Positions 1 through 9,725 are shown, numbered from the stretch's first letter. The stretch is DNA of 64,000 nt from SG8-4 sp964598225 (GCA_964598225.1 CAZRBG010000006.1:84523-148522); one strand, 5' to 3'. Translations and numbers: made by a program. Notes: generated by a model not told the origin, from the letters alone.

Positions 1-1395
1 CGGATACTTTTCGTCGGGCCACAGGAAAAACTCGAACACGTCTTCATTCCAGAGATCGAGAAAATCCTCGTCCATCGTCGCCGTGATTTTGTTGTCCTCG
101 GCCTCCATGAGCACGTACAGGCCGGTCTCGGAATAAAGCAACTTGACACGCGTTCGATGTTTGTGGCCGCCCGAAGCACGTGAGCTGAGCGGCTCCCATG
201 CCGCCTTCTCCCACGCCGGAGCGTCCCCTTTGCCGGCTACGGCGAAATCTTCGGTTTGCGTGACCTTCAGAACCTTGTCGGCCCGGCGCCCGAAGAATAA
301 TCGGTCGGCATTCTTGTAGTATATCTTCGCCAACACGTTCTTCGGCAGAAATACGCCGTAGATCATCCAGAAGCCCTGTCTGTGATGGCCGGAAGCACAG
401 TCGAAATACTCGTCGTCGGTTTCGAGGAAGCGGTAGTACATCCGATACGCCTCACGATCCGGCGTGGTGTCGGTGCCGAACATGATGCGGTCCCGATATT
501 TCAGAAAGAACTTTCTGGCCGTATACGGCTGCCGGCCCAGCTCGGAAATTCTCGCGTCGATGTCGATGTACATATTGGGATACTTATCCAGCCACTTGCC
601 CACTGTCGCAACGTCCTCGGGATTGTTGGCGAAATGCGCGCAGATGAACGTGGTCTTGGGATGTTTGGCGATTGCGCGATTCCGCTGGGCGAGCAGCTCC
701 TCGCGGGAGGGGTACTTCTCGCCGTGAAAGAGCCAGTTCGGATGCGAGTTGAGTTCGTGCCAGCGTTCGTTGAATTTGTCCAGCGGCATAAAGAACGCAG
801 CCGGATCGGCGGTGTGAATCATAACGGGCCGATTGTATTTGGCGCACATTTCCCATACCGGATCGAGCTTGGGATCGTCGACCGGCATCAGCTCCCCATT
901 CCTGTACCGATAGCCCAGACCGAGGGACTTATGAATCTTCAAGCCTTTTGCCCCGGCCTGGAAACTCTCCTCCAGCCGCCTGGCCTCCCTTTCGCCCCAG
1001 TTTTCATCGTCGATTTCCTGATAATTCAGCAGGGCAAAAGTCAGGAAACGCCCCGGATGGGCCTCATCGAGTGCCGCCAGGGTCTCTCTTAGCCGCTGGC
1101 CCGATCCGCCGTCGAGATTGACTACAGTGCGCACGCCGGCGGCATCCATCTCGGCCAGATAGTGTTTGACGCGCTGTGGAGTCAGACGCTTCTTGCCGCC
1201 GCCGAGATGATTGTGAACGTCGAACACCGGGTACGCGGGTTTCTCCACTCGACTCTGCTTTGTCTTCAGCATCGAGCGAGGCTGCCAGTCGCGGAGCTTG
1301 AGTTGCTTGATATCGCCGGACTGATCGGCCGATACAATCCCCGTAACGGCAGTAACCAAAACAAAAATGGGCGAAAGAAATGCGCGAGTCTTCAT
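1..1395 (-). CDS. Exported amidohydrolase with C-terminal CBM9-like domain (3' end outside window)
   Basis: This reading frame starts at 1395 and runs off the left edge, so the C-terminus is missing. A signal peptide (about residues 1-24, ending VSA) predicts export. Residues about 55-370 read as a metal-dependent TIM-barrel amidohydrolase (Amidohydro_2 type): an N-terminal HNH metal motif in VFDVHNHLGG, later VMIHTADP and FICAHFANNP, and the strand-8 aspartate in MFGTDTTPD. From about residue 385 the sequence becomes a beta-rich CBM9-like domain (VKLLYSETGLYVLMEAEDN). A GGAGA ribosome site lies 6-7 bases before the ATG. Catalytic class and carbohydrate-binding role are inferred from motifs; the substrate is unknown. 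It may be a sugar-lactone or uronate-type hydrolase acting near the sulfatases downstream. Confidence 0.75.
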   Translation of the reverse strand, partial: MKTRAFLSPIFVLVTAVTGIVSADQSGDIKQLKLRDWQPRSMLKTKQSRVEKPAYPVFDVHNHLGGGKKRLTPQRVKHYLAEMDAAGVRTVVNLDGGSGQRLRETLAALDEAHPGRFLTFALLNYQEIDDENWGEREARRLEESFQAGAKGLKIHKSLGLGYRYRNGELMPVDDPKLDPVWEMCAKYNRPVMIHTADPAAFFMPLDKFNERWHELNSHPNWLFHGEKYPSREELLAQRNRAIAKHPKTTFICAHFANNPEDVATVGKWLDKYPNMYIDIDARISELGRQPYTARKFFLKYRDRIMFGTDTTPDREAYRMYYRFLETDDEYFDCASGHHRQGFWMIYGVFLPKNVLAKIYYKNADRLFFGRRADKVLKVTQTEDFAVAGKGDAPAWEKAAWEPLSSRASGGHKHRTRVKLLYSETGLYVLMEAEDNKITATMDEDFLDLWNEDVFEFFLWPDEKYP

Positions 1396-1522
1396 GATCC
1401 AGTCTCCTTGTCAAATTTAGATTTCGGCTTCTTGATCGAAGCTTCGACCAAACAAACCGGTACCTATTTTCATTGATCGAGACTGTCTCTGCAACAATAA
1501 AACACAGCCAGAGCGGAGGCTG

Positions 1523-2863
1523 CTAAGTGTCGCGTTTAAAGAAGAATTCTACGTCGGCTCTTGCCGGCTTTCCGTCGATTTCCAGCACCGGATAGGCGAG
1601 CAAATTGATCGGGCCGGCTTGAGGTCCCGGCTCGACTGCGAGGTCGCGACCTTTACTCAACTTGAAGCGGTTTGCCGGGTGGTGCCCGAAGTAGTAGGTG
1701 GCAAGGCTGGAATACTTGTCGCCCTCGCTGATATCGACGGGCCACCATTTGCCGTCGGCGTAAAACTCGGCCCAGCAGTGATAGCCGTCCACCCCGCCTT
1801 CGTTTCTTTCCGAGGGAATCGCCGCACCGATAAAGAAACGTGCCGGAATCTCGACGGCCCGGCAAAGTGCGATGAAGTACGAATGAAAGTCCGAACAATT
1901 CCCCGTGCGCACGTCACAGGCATAGACGGCGTCGCCTTTGCCCCACCCGTCTCCGTACTTCATATAGCTCATGCGGTCGATGGTGTGATCGTAGATAGCC
2001 CGGGCACGAACGAGGTCGGTATCCTTGCCCTCAATGACTTCTCTTGCGATGGCGGCGAATCTCTCATCGTCCGGAATAAGCCGCTCAGGTTCGAGATATT
2101 CTCCGGGCTCGGGGGCTTTCCCGGCATATACCGCCTTCTCTTTCCGCCGTACGTGAAATGTAATCTCGATATCTTTGCCGCTGTCGGCCGGATCAAGCGT
2201 CAAAAACAAAATGCGGTTCCCGTGCTCTCTGTCGGTCAATATCCGACGCTCGCCGGGGGCATCGATGGACTTCACCTCGACGGTTTGGAACTTGTCGGTC
2301 GCCGGCAACGGAATCCACATGCGGGCGTCGCCGGTTACCTCCGGCAATTCAGCCAGGTACAGAAAATCGAACTCATCCGCGCCGGTAATTACTCCCAGCG
2401 AACGCGGCGCCGCCTGCTCGACGGGGCTGCGTCGCCAGGTTTTGTCGCGATTCTGCTTCCACACGTAAAAGGGTTGTCCGTTTAGTTTGTGGACTGTGGT
2501 CTCGGTGACGGTCATCGAGCCCGGCTCACCGGCGAGAAAGAAATCCACGTCATAGACGTTGCCCTCGGTGCTCGCAAGATCGACGCAGGCAAAATGACGT
2601 TTCGGTCCCAGATTCGCCAGATACTCGGTGTGGACGCGCACCAGCTTGAGATGCAGCTCCTTGTCCTTGAACGGAAGCCTGAAATAACCGCCTCCCTTGC
2701 GGATTTCTCTTTCGATGTGTTCTTTGATGCCGGCTTCTATATCCTCGGTCACCACGTTTGTAATTGCCTCGGATGCCACAGGTTCGGAGTCACTCGAAGT
2801 GTTGCAACCCGCTAATAGTGTGAATAAAGGCACCGTGAACGCTATCAGTGCTCGCCAGTTCAT
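1523..2863 (-). CDS. Lipoprotein with transglutaminase-like domain
   Basis: 446 residues with a lipoprotein signal (LLAGC, Cys20), so probably membrane-anchored outside the cytoplasm. Residues about 280-390 form a transglutaminase-like/papain-fold domain: Cys323 in GNCSDFHSYF, His362 in GYHCWAEFY and Asp377 in WWPVDIS make a complete Cys-His-Asp triad. Bacterial members act as peptidases, amidases or cross-linkers; the substrate cannot be read from sequence. The middle (about 155-245) resembles the beta-rich region often placed before such domains. A strong AAAGGA ribosome site precedes the ATG. It lies 127 bases downstream of the amidohydrolase start on the same strand, with no obvious operon link. 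Confidence 0.8.
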   Translation of the reverse strand: MNWRALIAFTVPLFTLLAGCNTSSDSEPVASEAITNVVTEDIEAGIKEHIEREIRKGGGYFRLPFKDKELHLKLVRVHTEYLANLGPKRHFACVDLASTEGNVYDVDFFLAGEPGSMTVTETTVHKLNGQPFYVWKQNRDKTWRRSPVEQAAPRSLGVITGADEFDFLYLAELPEVTGDARMWIPLPATDKFQTVEVKSIDAPGERRILTDREHGNRILFLTLDPADSGKDIEITFHVRRKEKAVYAGKAPEPGEYLEPERLIPDDERFAAIAREVIEGKDTDLVRARAIYDHTIDRMSYMKYGDGWGKGDAVYACDVRTGNCSDFHSYFIALCRAVEIPARFFIGAAIPSERNEGGVDGYHCWAEFYADGKWWPVDISEGDKYSSLATYYFGHHPANRFKLSKGRDLAVEPGPQAGPINLLAYPVLEIDGKPARADVEFFFKRDT

Positions 2864-2912
2864 TACAATCCTTTCTCTTAGGCGTTAAAGCCGCAATGAA
2901 ACGCCTGAGACG

Positions 2913-3056
2913 CTATTGTGGATGTTCCCCGGATGGATGCTCTTGCGTCGGATGCTCATCGGTCGGATGTTCCTGCTCATGGTTGTTGCCGCAGCCAGCC
3001 AGACCGACCGCGACCGCCATTAGTAATGATGCTAACATTATTCTTAACTTTCTCAT
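2913..3056 (-). CDS. Small lipoprotein with EHP repeats
   Basis: 47 residues. The start at 3056 is chosen because an AAAGGAG ribosome site lies about 10 bases upstream and a lipoprotein signal follows at once (LMAVAVGLAGC). The mature peptide is only about 26 residues and consists of repeated Glu-His-Pro units (EHPTDEHPTQEHPSGEHP), rich in His and Glu. Similar tiny His-rich lipoproteins occur in planctomycetes. A metal-binding or periplasmic buffering role is a guess from the His content; no function is established. A longer upstream in-frame start exists but would bury the signal peptide. Confidence 0.65.
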   Translation of the reverse strand: MRKLRIMLASLLMAVAVGLAGCGNNHEQEHPTDEHPTQEHPSGEHPQ

Positions 3057-3471
3057 TTTACTACACACTCCTTTCTGAATTATACGATCATTTGTCACCG
3101 ACCCCGACAATCAGGGTCTCAGAGCCTATACGGCATTCTCGGCGGCAGAGTTCTTAAGGTTCGAAATATTTCCGCAGATAGCGAAACTAAAACGACAAAA
3201 ACGCTCTCAAATATCCGACGCTACACTGATGATAGTACGAACTAATTCGATGTAAATGGGGGAAAGACTGGTTTTGAGGTAGGCCATGTTACTCGATGCG
3301 GTATAGGTGAAATCCCCTATCTTTGTGGAATCAGTGACAACAGATCGATGTCTTTGCTGCGGGCGGCTTTAAGCAGATGGTATATCATTGACTATCGAAG
3401 ATTTACCAACTAATATTGATTGTTATCGGCAAGAAGTCCGCATTCTGTACAATCTATGAAGAGGATAAAGG
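3057..3471. other. Divergent intergenic region, no gene seen
   Basis: About 415 bases between two divergent genes. It should carry the promoters of the small lipoprotein (minus) and the first sulfatase (plus). A weak 5-bp inverted repeat (GACCC/GGGTC) sits near 3100-3118. I see no convincing ORF, RNA gene or strong promoter match. Confidence 0.4.
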
Positions 3472-5124
3472 ATGAAATTTAACAGATTACCGATCTTGCT
3501 TTTGTTTGGCTTGTTTACCGTCTCGGCACAGGCGGAAAAGCCCAATATACTTGTGATTCTTTTCGATGACCTCGGTTACTCCGATCTCGGCTGCTACGGC
3601 GGTGAAATCGACACCCCCAATATCGACAATCTCGCCAAAGACGGCGTCCGCTTCGAATCGTTCTACAATTCCGCACGCTGCTGTCCCAGCCGGGCTTCAT
3701 TGATGACCGGGCTCTACCCGCCTCAGGCGGGAATCGCCAGCTTCACCACGCGAAATCCCGACAAGAAGCGCGGGCCGGCCTATCTGGGCCGGCTGAACGA
3801 CCGCTGCGTGACCCTTGCCGAGGTGCTCAAACCAGCGGGTTACGGCTGCTACTACGTCGGCAAATGGCACATGCACCGCGAGACCGGGCCGACCGACCGC
3901 GGCTTCGACGAGTTCTACGGATACATGCAGGCACACTCCCACAGCCAGTGGGACGCGGATTTCTACAAGCGTTTGCCCGCCGGGCGCGAAAAGGAGATTG
4001 ACCCCAAACAGGGCGATTTTTACGCCACGGACGTCTTCAACGAATACGCCGTTGAGTTCATCAAGCAGGGACAGGAAACCGATAAGCCCTGGTTCCTTTT
4101 CCTGGGCCATTCCTCACCGCACTTTCCCGTGCAGGCGCCCGCGGCCAGTGCGGACAAGTACTACGAAAAATATCTTCGCGGCTGGGACTATCTGCGGGAA
4201 AAGCGCTACGAGCGGATGAAACGGATCGGCCTTATTGACGCCGGCCACTGGACTCTTACGGATCGCTCGATGGTTCCGGTGGACAGGCCCGATATCGCCA
4301 ACGGATATCCGGGAAAACCGAATCCGGCATGGGATTCACTCGACCCGGCGAGGCGAAAGGACCTTGCCCGGCGTATGGCATTGTTTGCCGCTATGGTTGA
4401 GCACGTGGATCGCGGCGTCGGCAAAATTGTCGATCACCTGAAGCGAACCGGTGACTTTGACAACACGCTGATTTTGATCCTCAGCGACAACGGCGCCTGC
4501 TACGAGTGGGGTCCCTTCGGGTTCGACGGAACCAGCCGCAAGGGAATTACTCACCTGCACGAGGGCGACGGTCTGAGAAAAATGGGCGGGCCCGGCACTC
4601 ATCATTCCTACGGCAGCGGCTGGTCGAATCTGGGCAACGCCCCGCTGCGCCTGTACAAGCACTTCACCCACGAAGGCGGCGTATGCACGCCGTTCATTGC
4701 ACACTGGCCAGAGGGCATAAAATCAAAAGGGGCATGGATCCGCGAGCGAGGTCATCTGATCGATGTGATGCCGACCCTTCGGGCCGCCGCCGGCGCTGAT
4801 TATCCGAAAGTCTTTTCAGGCAAAAAGATAAAACCGGAGGAAGGCATGAGCCTGCTGGGTGTGTTCGACGGTGAATCGCTGCCGGAACGTTCGATTTACT
4901 TCGAACATCAGAAAGCCCGTGCTTTGATTCGCGGCGACTGGAAACTCGTTTGGGGCAAGCGCATGCCCTGGGAGATCGAGTGGGAGCTGTACAATCTCAG
5001 CAAGGACCGCTGCGAAACAGTAGACCTCGCCGACAAACATCCCGAGCGCGTCCGGCAAATGGCAGATGAGTGGTTTGGCTATGCAAAACGTGTAAAACTG
5101 TATCCGTTCTATTTATCCGAGTGA
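3472..5124 (+). CDS. Exported type I sulfatase (formylglycine-dependent)
   Basis: 550 residues with a signal peptide (about 1-21, ending AQA). It is a type I sulfatase of the alkaline-phosphatase superfamily. N-terminal metal site residues are in ILFDDLGYSDLGCYGG; the signature C-x-P-S-R is at 70-74 (CCPSR), so Cys70 should be converted to formylglycine; the second metal/catalytic cluster is in LILSDNGACYEW. Such enzymes remove sulfate esters from polysaccharides or glycans in the periplasm. The start has an AGGATAAAGG ribosome site. The second sulfatase follows 12 bases after its stop, so the two are probably cotranscribed. No sulfatase-maturating enzyme gene is in this window. Substrate subfamily cannot be assigned by eye. 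Confidence 0.9.
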   Translation: MKFNRLPILLLFGLFTVSAQAEKPNILVILFDDLGYSDLGCYGGEIDTPNIDNLAKDGVRFESFYNSARCCPSRASLMTGLYPPQAGIASFTTRNPDKKRGPAYLGRLNDRCVTLAEVLKPAGYGCYYVGKWHMHRETGPTDRGFDEFYGYMQAHSHSQWDADFYKRLPAGREKEIDPKQGDFYATDVFNEYAVEFIKQGQETDKPWFLFLGHSSPHFPVQAPAASADKYYEKYLRGWDYLREKRYERMKRIGLIDAGHWTLTDRSMVPVDRPDIANGYPGKPNPAWDSLDPARRKDLARRMALFAAMVEHVDRGVGKIVDHLKRTGDFDNTLILILSDNGACYEWGPFGFDGTSRKGITHLHEGDGLRKMGGPGTHHSYGSGWSNLGNAPLRLYKHFTHEGGVCTPFIAHWPEGIKSKGAWIRERGHLIDVMPTLRAAAGADYPKVFSGKKIKPEEGMSLLGVFDGESLPERSIYFEHQKARALIRGDWKLVWGKRMPWEIEWELYNLSKDRCETVDLADKHPERVRQMADEWFGYAKRVKLYPFYLSE

Positions 5125-5136
5125 GAGGGTCGTTAT

Positions 5137-6549
5137 ATGATCAGAAGGCTGACTTTCCCGATTGTTATTGCGATATTGATTACTTCACCGGCAGCGCACG
5201 CCGTTTCCAAAAAGCCGAATATCATTCTGATCTTTATCGACGACATGGGCTGGGGCGATTTTTCCTGCTTTGGCAACACGGCGGCGAAAACCCCGAACGT
5301 CGACAGGCTCGCCGAGGAGGGTCTGCGCTTCGAGCAGTTCTATGTAAACTCGCCGATATGCTCGCCTTCGCGCACGGCGATCTCGACGGGCCAATACCCG
5401 CAGCGATGGCGCATCACATCATACCTGAGCAATCGAAAGCATAACCGCAAACGCGGCATGGCACAGTGGCTCGATCCGAATGCGCCGATGCTGGCGAGGC
5501 TGCTCAAGCAGGCTGGCTACGCCACAGGGCATTTCGGCAAGTGGCACATGGGAGGCCAGCGCGACGTGGACAATGCCCCGTCAATCACCGAATACGGATT
5601 TGACGAATCACTCACCAACTTCGAGGGCATGGGACCGAAACTGCTGCCGCTTACGCTCAAGCCCGGCATGGAAAAACCAGGTCGAATTTGGGCCGGCGCC
5701 GAACGACTGGGCGATGACTACGAATGGATGCTGCGCTCGAAGATTACCGGCGGCTTCGTCGACGCGGCGATTGCCTTCATTGATAAGGCTTCGAGAGAGA
5801 ACAAGCCCTTTTATGTCAACGTCTGGCCGGACGACGTCCACAGTCCCTTCTGGCCGCCCGTCGACAAATGGGGCGACGGCAATAAACGCACTCTTTATCA
5901 CGCTGTACTCGAAGCGATGGACGAGCAGTTGGGCGTGCTGTTCGACTACATAGGAAATATCGAGAGTCTCCGCTCGAACACGCTGATCCTGGTCTGTTCG
6001 GACAACGGCCCGGAGAAAGGCGCCGGCTCGGCCGGCCCGTTTCGCGGATTCAAGACCATGCTCTATGAGGGAGGTATCCGCTCGCCGCTGGTCGTCTGGG
6101 GACCCGGTCTGATCGACGCCGAGAGCTCGGGCAGTGTTAACCGATCGTCCGTCATGGCCGCGATAGACTTGGCGCCCTCACTGCTGGATATTGCAGGGGT
6201 TGAGCCTCCGAATGGAGTCGCCTTCGATGGCCAGAATCTCGCCGAGACGCTGACGGGAGAATCGAAAGACTCGCGAGCCGGATCATTGTTCTTCAGACGC
6301 CCGCCCGACAGGCCCTCATTCTTCGGTGTGAACAATCTGCCGGACCTGGCCGTACGGAACGAACGCTGGAAGTTGCTGTGTGCATACGACGGCTCAAACC
6401 CGCAGCTATACGACCTCGACGCCGACCCGGGCGAAACGAACAACATCGCCGACTTACATCCGAAGGTTGTCCGGCGCTTGTCCGCCGAAGTCGTACAATG
6501 GCATGAATCCATGCCGGCGGACAACGGCCCGGCGTATCGCGGGCAGTGA
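5137..6549 (+). CDS. Exported type I sulfatase (second copy)
   Basis: 470 residues with a signal peptide (about 1-22). Metal-site motif IFIDDMGWGDFSCFG; formylglycine signature C75-S-P-S-R79 (SPICSPSRTA); second metal motif LVCSDNGPEKG. The C-terminus has the usual sulfatase subdomain (RNERWKLLC...PQLYDLDADPGE). It is only distantly like the upstream sulfatase and shorter by 80 residues, so the two likely act on different linkages of the same sulfated polymer. It starts 12 bases after the previous stop and is followed 7 bases later by the truncated third copy, which indicates a former three-gene sulfatase operon. Confidence 0.9.
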   Translation: MIRRLTFPIVIAILITSPAAHAVSKKPNIILIFIDDMGWGDFSCFGNTAAKTPNVDRLAEEGLRFEQFYVNSPICSPSRTAISTGQYPQRWRITSYLSNRKHNRKRGMAQWLDPNAPMLARLLKQAGYATGHFGKWHMGGQRDVDNAPSITEYGFDESLTNFEGMGPKLLPLTLKPGMEKPGRIWAGAERLGDDYEWMLRSKITGGFVDAAIAFIDKASRENKPFYVNVWPDDVHSPFWPPVDKWGDGNKRTLYHAVLEAMDEQLGVLFDYIGNIESLRSNTLILVCSDNGPEKGAGSAGPFRGFKTMLYEGGIRSPLVVWGPGLIDAESSGSVNRSSVMAAIDLAPSLLDIAGVEPPNGVAFDGQNLAETLTGESKDSRAGSLFFRRPPDRPSFFGVNNLPDLAVRNERWKLLCAYDGSNPQLYDLDADPGETNNIADLHPKVVRRLSAEVVQWHESMPADNGPAYRGQ

Positions 6550-6556
6550 GCTGCGA

Positions 6557-6862
6557 ATGCGAAAGGAATACTTATACGATGCCATTCAAAAACAGTTAAC
6601 GCTGCTCGCGGTATGTCTGGTTTCGTTCTGTCTGCCTTCTCTCACGGCGGCTGATAAAATCAAGCCGAATTCGATCTCCATACTCCTAGACGACCAAGGT
6701 TACTACGACCTCGTCTCCTACGGGGGGACGGAATTCGACACGCCCCGAATCGGCAGGATGGCGCGACGGGGCATCCGTTTCACCGACTACTACGCAGCGC
6801 GGCGCCGATATCAGGTTTCATCAATCATACTGCTAATCGGACAGTTCAACAAGCAACGTTGA
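6557..6862 (+). pseudogene. Truncated sulfatase remnant
   Basis: About 101 codons. After a signal-like segment (LAVCLVSFCLPSLTAA) it reads as the first 60-70 residues of a sulfatase (SILLDDQGYYDLVSYGG, then FDTPRIGRMARRGIRFTDYY), but breaks off just before the C-x-P-S-R site at YAARRRYQVSS. The last 30 bases overlap the 3' end of the convergent protease gene. It therefore lacks formylglycine and all C-terminal catalytic residues and cannot be active. The abrupt loss at the protease gene suggests a deletion that joined the sulfatase operon to the protease locus. Confidence 0.75.
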
Positions 6863-8305
6863 CGTGTCGCCACCCTGCTGTACAAGCAGAAGCGCTACGC
6901 CTTTTTCCTTTGCTTCTACGATCGCCTCGTTGAACTCCTTCTTATTCCTGATTTTCTGTCTGTTAACCTCCTTTATCAGCATACCGGGTGCTATTCCAGC
7001 CCGAGCCGCTGCCGATCCGGAGTCGACCCGTACGACAACGACCCCGAATTCGCCCTCATATCCAAGACGCGAGGCCAAATCATCGGTCAGATTTGTTACG
7101 GTAAATCCCAATTCCTCTTGTGTATCCGAAGGCAAACCGCCGGCGAGTTCTTCCTGCGAGGGGCGTTTTCCAAGCGTGATATTAAATTTCCTTCGTTTCC
7201 CATCTCGAATTACGACCATATCGACTTTCGCACCGGGACTCATAAGTGCCACTCGATTGAGGAATTCATTACCTTCTTCAACAGGCTCGCCATTTAGTTC
7301 GGTGATGACATCATAAGTTTTCAATCCTGCCTTTTTAGCCGCAGAATCAGGCACAACATCATCCACCATCACACCCTTGGTGTCCCGATCGAGACCAATA
7401 GAAGCCGCCAAATCAGGTGTTACCTCCTTGAATTGAATGCCGAGGAAGCCCCGTTCGATCTCGCCGCCGGCGAGGAGTTGTTCGTAAGCATGTCCGGCCA
7501 TATTAATCGGTATTGCAAAGCCGATTCCGATGTTGCCGCCTGCGCCTACGATAGCCGTGTTAATCCCAACCACTTTTCCGTCGAGATTGAGCAGCGGGCC
7601 GCCGGAATTGCCCAAGTTTATAGCCGCGTCTGTCTGAATGAAATTCTCAATACTGGCCAGGCCGAGTTGGCCTCTGCCGGTGGCGCTTACAATACCGGCG
7701 GTGACGGTATGGCTAAGGCCCAGAGGATTTCCGATTGCCAGGACCCACTCGCCGACTTCGAGGTTTTCGGAGTCGCCCAGTTCGAGGTGCGGCAAATTCT
7801 CGGCGTCGATCTTGACCACCGCGATATCCGTCGCCTCGTCGCTTCCGATAACCTTGGCTTCGAACTTTCTGCCGTCCGACAGCTCGATATTGATCTTTTC
7901 CGCCTCGCCTACCATGTGATTGTTAGTGAAGATGTAACCGTCGGACGAGACGAGAAAACCGCTTCCTTGCGCCCTTACCATCGGTCTTTGCTGCGGCGAG
8001 CGCTGTTCCGGCATACGCCTGCGGAAAAAGAAATCAAACATGTCATCATCGAACGGATTGTCGAAGGGACTTTGGAACCGGCGATATTTTCTGTTGGACG
8101 GTCTTTCAACCTGGAGCGAAACAACTGCGGGCGACGCCTTCTCAGCGATTGAGGAGAACGCCTTGCCCATCTTCCGCAGAGCACTGATACTCTCGGTCTC
8201 GGCGGCGGAAACCGACAGCGGCGTCAACAGAAACAGCACGCAAATAACGCCGACTGCGAGGGGACGTGTCGGACTTGTGAGGCCTTTATACAGGTTTAAC
8301 TTCAT
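6833..8305 (-). CDS. DegP/HtrA-type periplasmic serine protease
   Basis: 490 residues: signal segment (about 13-35), trypsin-like protease domain (about 110-290) and two PDZ domains (about 295-385 and 400-485). Catalytic triad: His130 (TNNHMV), Asp160 (TDIAVVKID), Ser234 (GNSGGPLL). Family members (DegP, DegQ, MucD) degrade or chaperone misfolded envelope proteins. A Phe/Asp/Arg-rich linker (about 70-108) precedes the protease domain, similar to the loop that controls oligomer state in DegP. AAAGGAGT precedes the ATG. The 3' end overlaps the decayed sulfatase on the other strand by 30 bases. The exact Deg paralogue is not assigned. Confidence 0.92.
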   Translation of the reverse strand: MKLNLYKGLTSPTRPLAVGVICVLFLLTPLSVSAAETESISALRKMGKAFSSIAEKASPAVVSLQVERPSNRKYRRFQSPFDNPFDDDMFDFFFRRRMPEQRSPQQRPMVRAQGSGFLVSSDGYIFTNNHMVGEAEKINIELSDGRKFEAKVIGSDEATDIAVVKIDAENLPHLELGDSENLEVGEWVLAIGNPLGLSHTVTAGIVSATGRGQLGLASIENFIQTDAAINLGNSGGPLLNLDGKVVGINTAIVGAGGNIGIGFAIPINMAGHAYEQLLAGGEIERGFLGIQFKEVTPDLAASIGLDRDTKGVMVDDVVPDSAAKKAGLKTYDVITELNGEPVEEGNEFLNRVALMSPGAKVDMVVIRDGKRRKFNITLGKRPSQEELAGGLPSDTQEELGFTVTNLTDDLASRLGYEGEFGVVVVRVDSGSAAARAGIAPGMLIKEVNRQKIRNKKEFNEAIVEAKEKGVALLLVQQGGDTSTLLVELSD

Positions 8306-8477
8306 TCTCAGACTCCTTTAATTTCAACGTACAGCGTAACATGGTGATAGTCGGCCCGGTTTCACCCGGGCAGGATTAATACGATTCTATCGCGGCAATG
8401 TTCGCATCGTCAAAGCTTTTTTCACACCCGATTCTGCGGATGCAGCCCCGGTGTGGGGGAAAATCGATATTTCAGAA

Positions 8478-8500
8478 TTGACAACACGAGTGTTGATAAT
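8478..8500 (+). promoter_or_regulatory. Candidate promoter/operator upstream of the PIN-TRAM gene
   Basis: TTGACA at 8478-8483 overlaps a palindrome CAACAC-GA-GTGTTG at 8482-8495, about 80 bases before the gene. The -35-like box plus overlapping operator-like palindrome is visible; the -10 element (TACACT at 16-base spacing) is weak. Function is inferred only. Confidence 0.3.
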
Positions 8501-8576
8501 ACACTGTAAGTCACGTACGATTAACTAATTTAAGTCATAATAATATATTTGCGGCATTTTCTGAGGGGTCCATAAT

Positions 8577-9725
8577 ATGAGTTTGCTTTGGGCATTTAGA
8601 GTAATCTTTATTGTTGTCATATCGGCAGTCATCTTTGTCAGTATCACCAGCGAAGCAATCAGCAGCAGTGGGAATGATCCCAGCTTTTGGACGGTTGCGT
8701 TGAGCGGACTGGGGATGACAGTATTTGTGTTTCTGCTTGACATATTCACACCTAAGAAGAAGCTGTCGGCTCTGGCCGGCGTATTCTTTGGCTTGCTTAT
8801 CGGCGTAGTAATAAGCGGTGCCTTGGCGCCCATAGTTGACATGATGGCAGATTCATATAGTGTCGCATTGATTCCTGAGGCCGTATATGCAATTAAGTGG
8901 ATTCTGGGGATATGCATCTGTTATCTTACGATAAGCATCGTTATGCGAACCAAGGATGATGTGCGCTTTGTGATCCCTTATGTTGAGTTCGCCAAGCAGA
9001 CCAAGGGCGCCAGACCTCTAATTCTCGACACATCGGCGATCATCGACGGCCGGATTGTCGATCTTTGCCGGAGCAAACTGTTCGATGCTCCGCTGGTCGT
9101 TCCCCGGTTCGTCCTCAACGAGCTGCAGCTCGTGGCCGACTCGGCGGACAAGCTCAAACGCAACCGCGGCAGGCGCGGACTCGACATACTCAACAAGATG
9201 CAGACTGACCCGGTTATCGACGTGGAGATTGACGATTCCCTGCTGCCCGAGGTCGAGGGGGTCCGGGGGGTCGATCAAAAATTGTTGATTTTCGCCAAGG
9301 CCTTCAACGGGCGCCTTGCGACAACGGATTACAACCTCAGCAAAGTAGCCCAAGTGCGCGAGGTCGACGTCGTGAATATAAACGATCTGGCCAATTCGCT
9401 CAAAGTCGTCGCCCTGCCCGGCGAAACACTGGAAGTCAAGATCATCAAGCCGGGCGAAGAGGCCGAGCAGGGCATCGGTTACCTCGACGACGGCACGATG
9501 ATCGTGGTCGAGGGCGCCCGGAACAAGATCGGCAGGACTCTGCTGATCAGCATAACAAGCTCGCTCCAGACCTCCGCAGGCAAAATGATTTTCGGCAAAT
9601 TCGAGGCGTTCGTGCAGGAAACCGGCGGCAGCCGAGACGGGGGCGGAAGCAGCAACAACCGGCGAAAATCTTCCAGAAAGACTGCAAGGTCCAACAGTTC
9701 AGGCGGCAATAGACACAGAAAATAG
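8577..9725 (+). CDS. PIN/TRAM domain membrane protein (YacL-like)
   Basis: 382 residues. Four hydrophobic segments in the first ~125 residues anchor it in the membrane. They are followed by a PIN nuclease-like domain (LILDTSAIIDGRIVDL, then VPRFVLNEL and LATTDYNLSKVAQ carry the conserved acidic residues) and a TRAM RNA-binding domain (about 275-345). A basic tail rich in Ser, Arg and Asn follows. This architecture is that of Bacillus YacL and relatives, thought to bind or cleave RNA; no specific target is known. AGGGG sits 9 bases before the ATG. The gene stands alone, convergent with the membrane-protein/ispG pair. Confidence 0.85.
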   Translation: MSLLWAFRVIFIVVISAVIFVSITSEAISSSGNDPSFWTVALSGLGMTVFVFLLDIFTPKKKLSALAGVFFGLLIGVVISGALAPIVDMMADSYSVALIPEAVYAIKWILGICICYLTISIVMRTKDDVRFVIPYVEFAKQTKGARPLILDTSAIIDGRIVDLCRSKLFDAPLVVPRFVLNELQLVADSADKLKRNRGRRGLDILNKMQTDPVIDVEIDDSLLPEVEGVRGVDQKLLIFAKAFNGRLATTDYNLSKVAQVREVDVVNINDLANSLKVVALPGETLEVKIIKPGEEAEQGIGYLDDGTMIVVEGARNKIGRTLLISITSSLQTSAGKMIFGKFEAFVQETGGSRDGGGSSNNRRKSSRKTARSNSSGGNRHRK

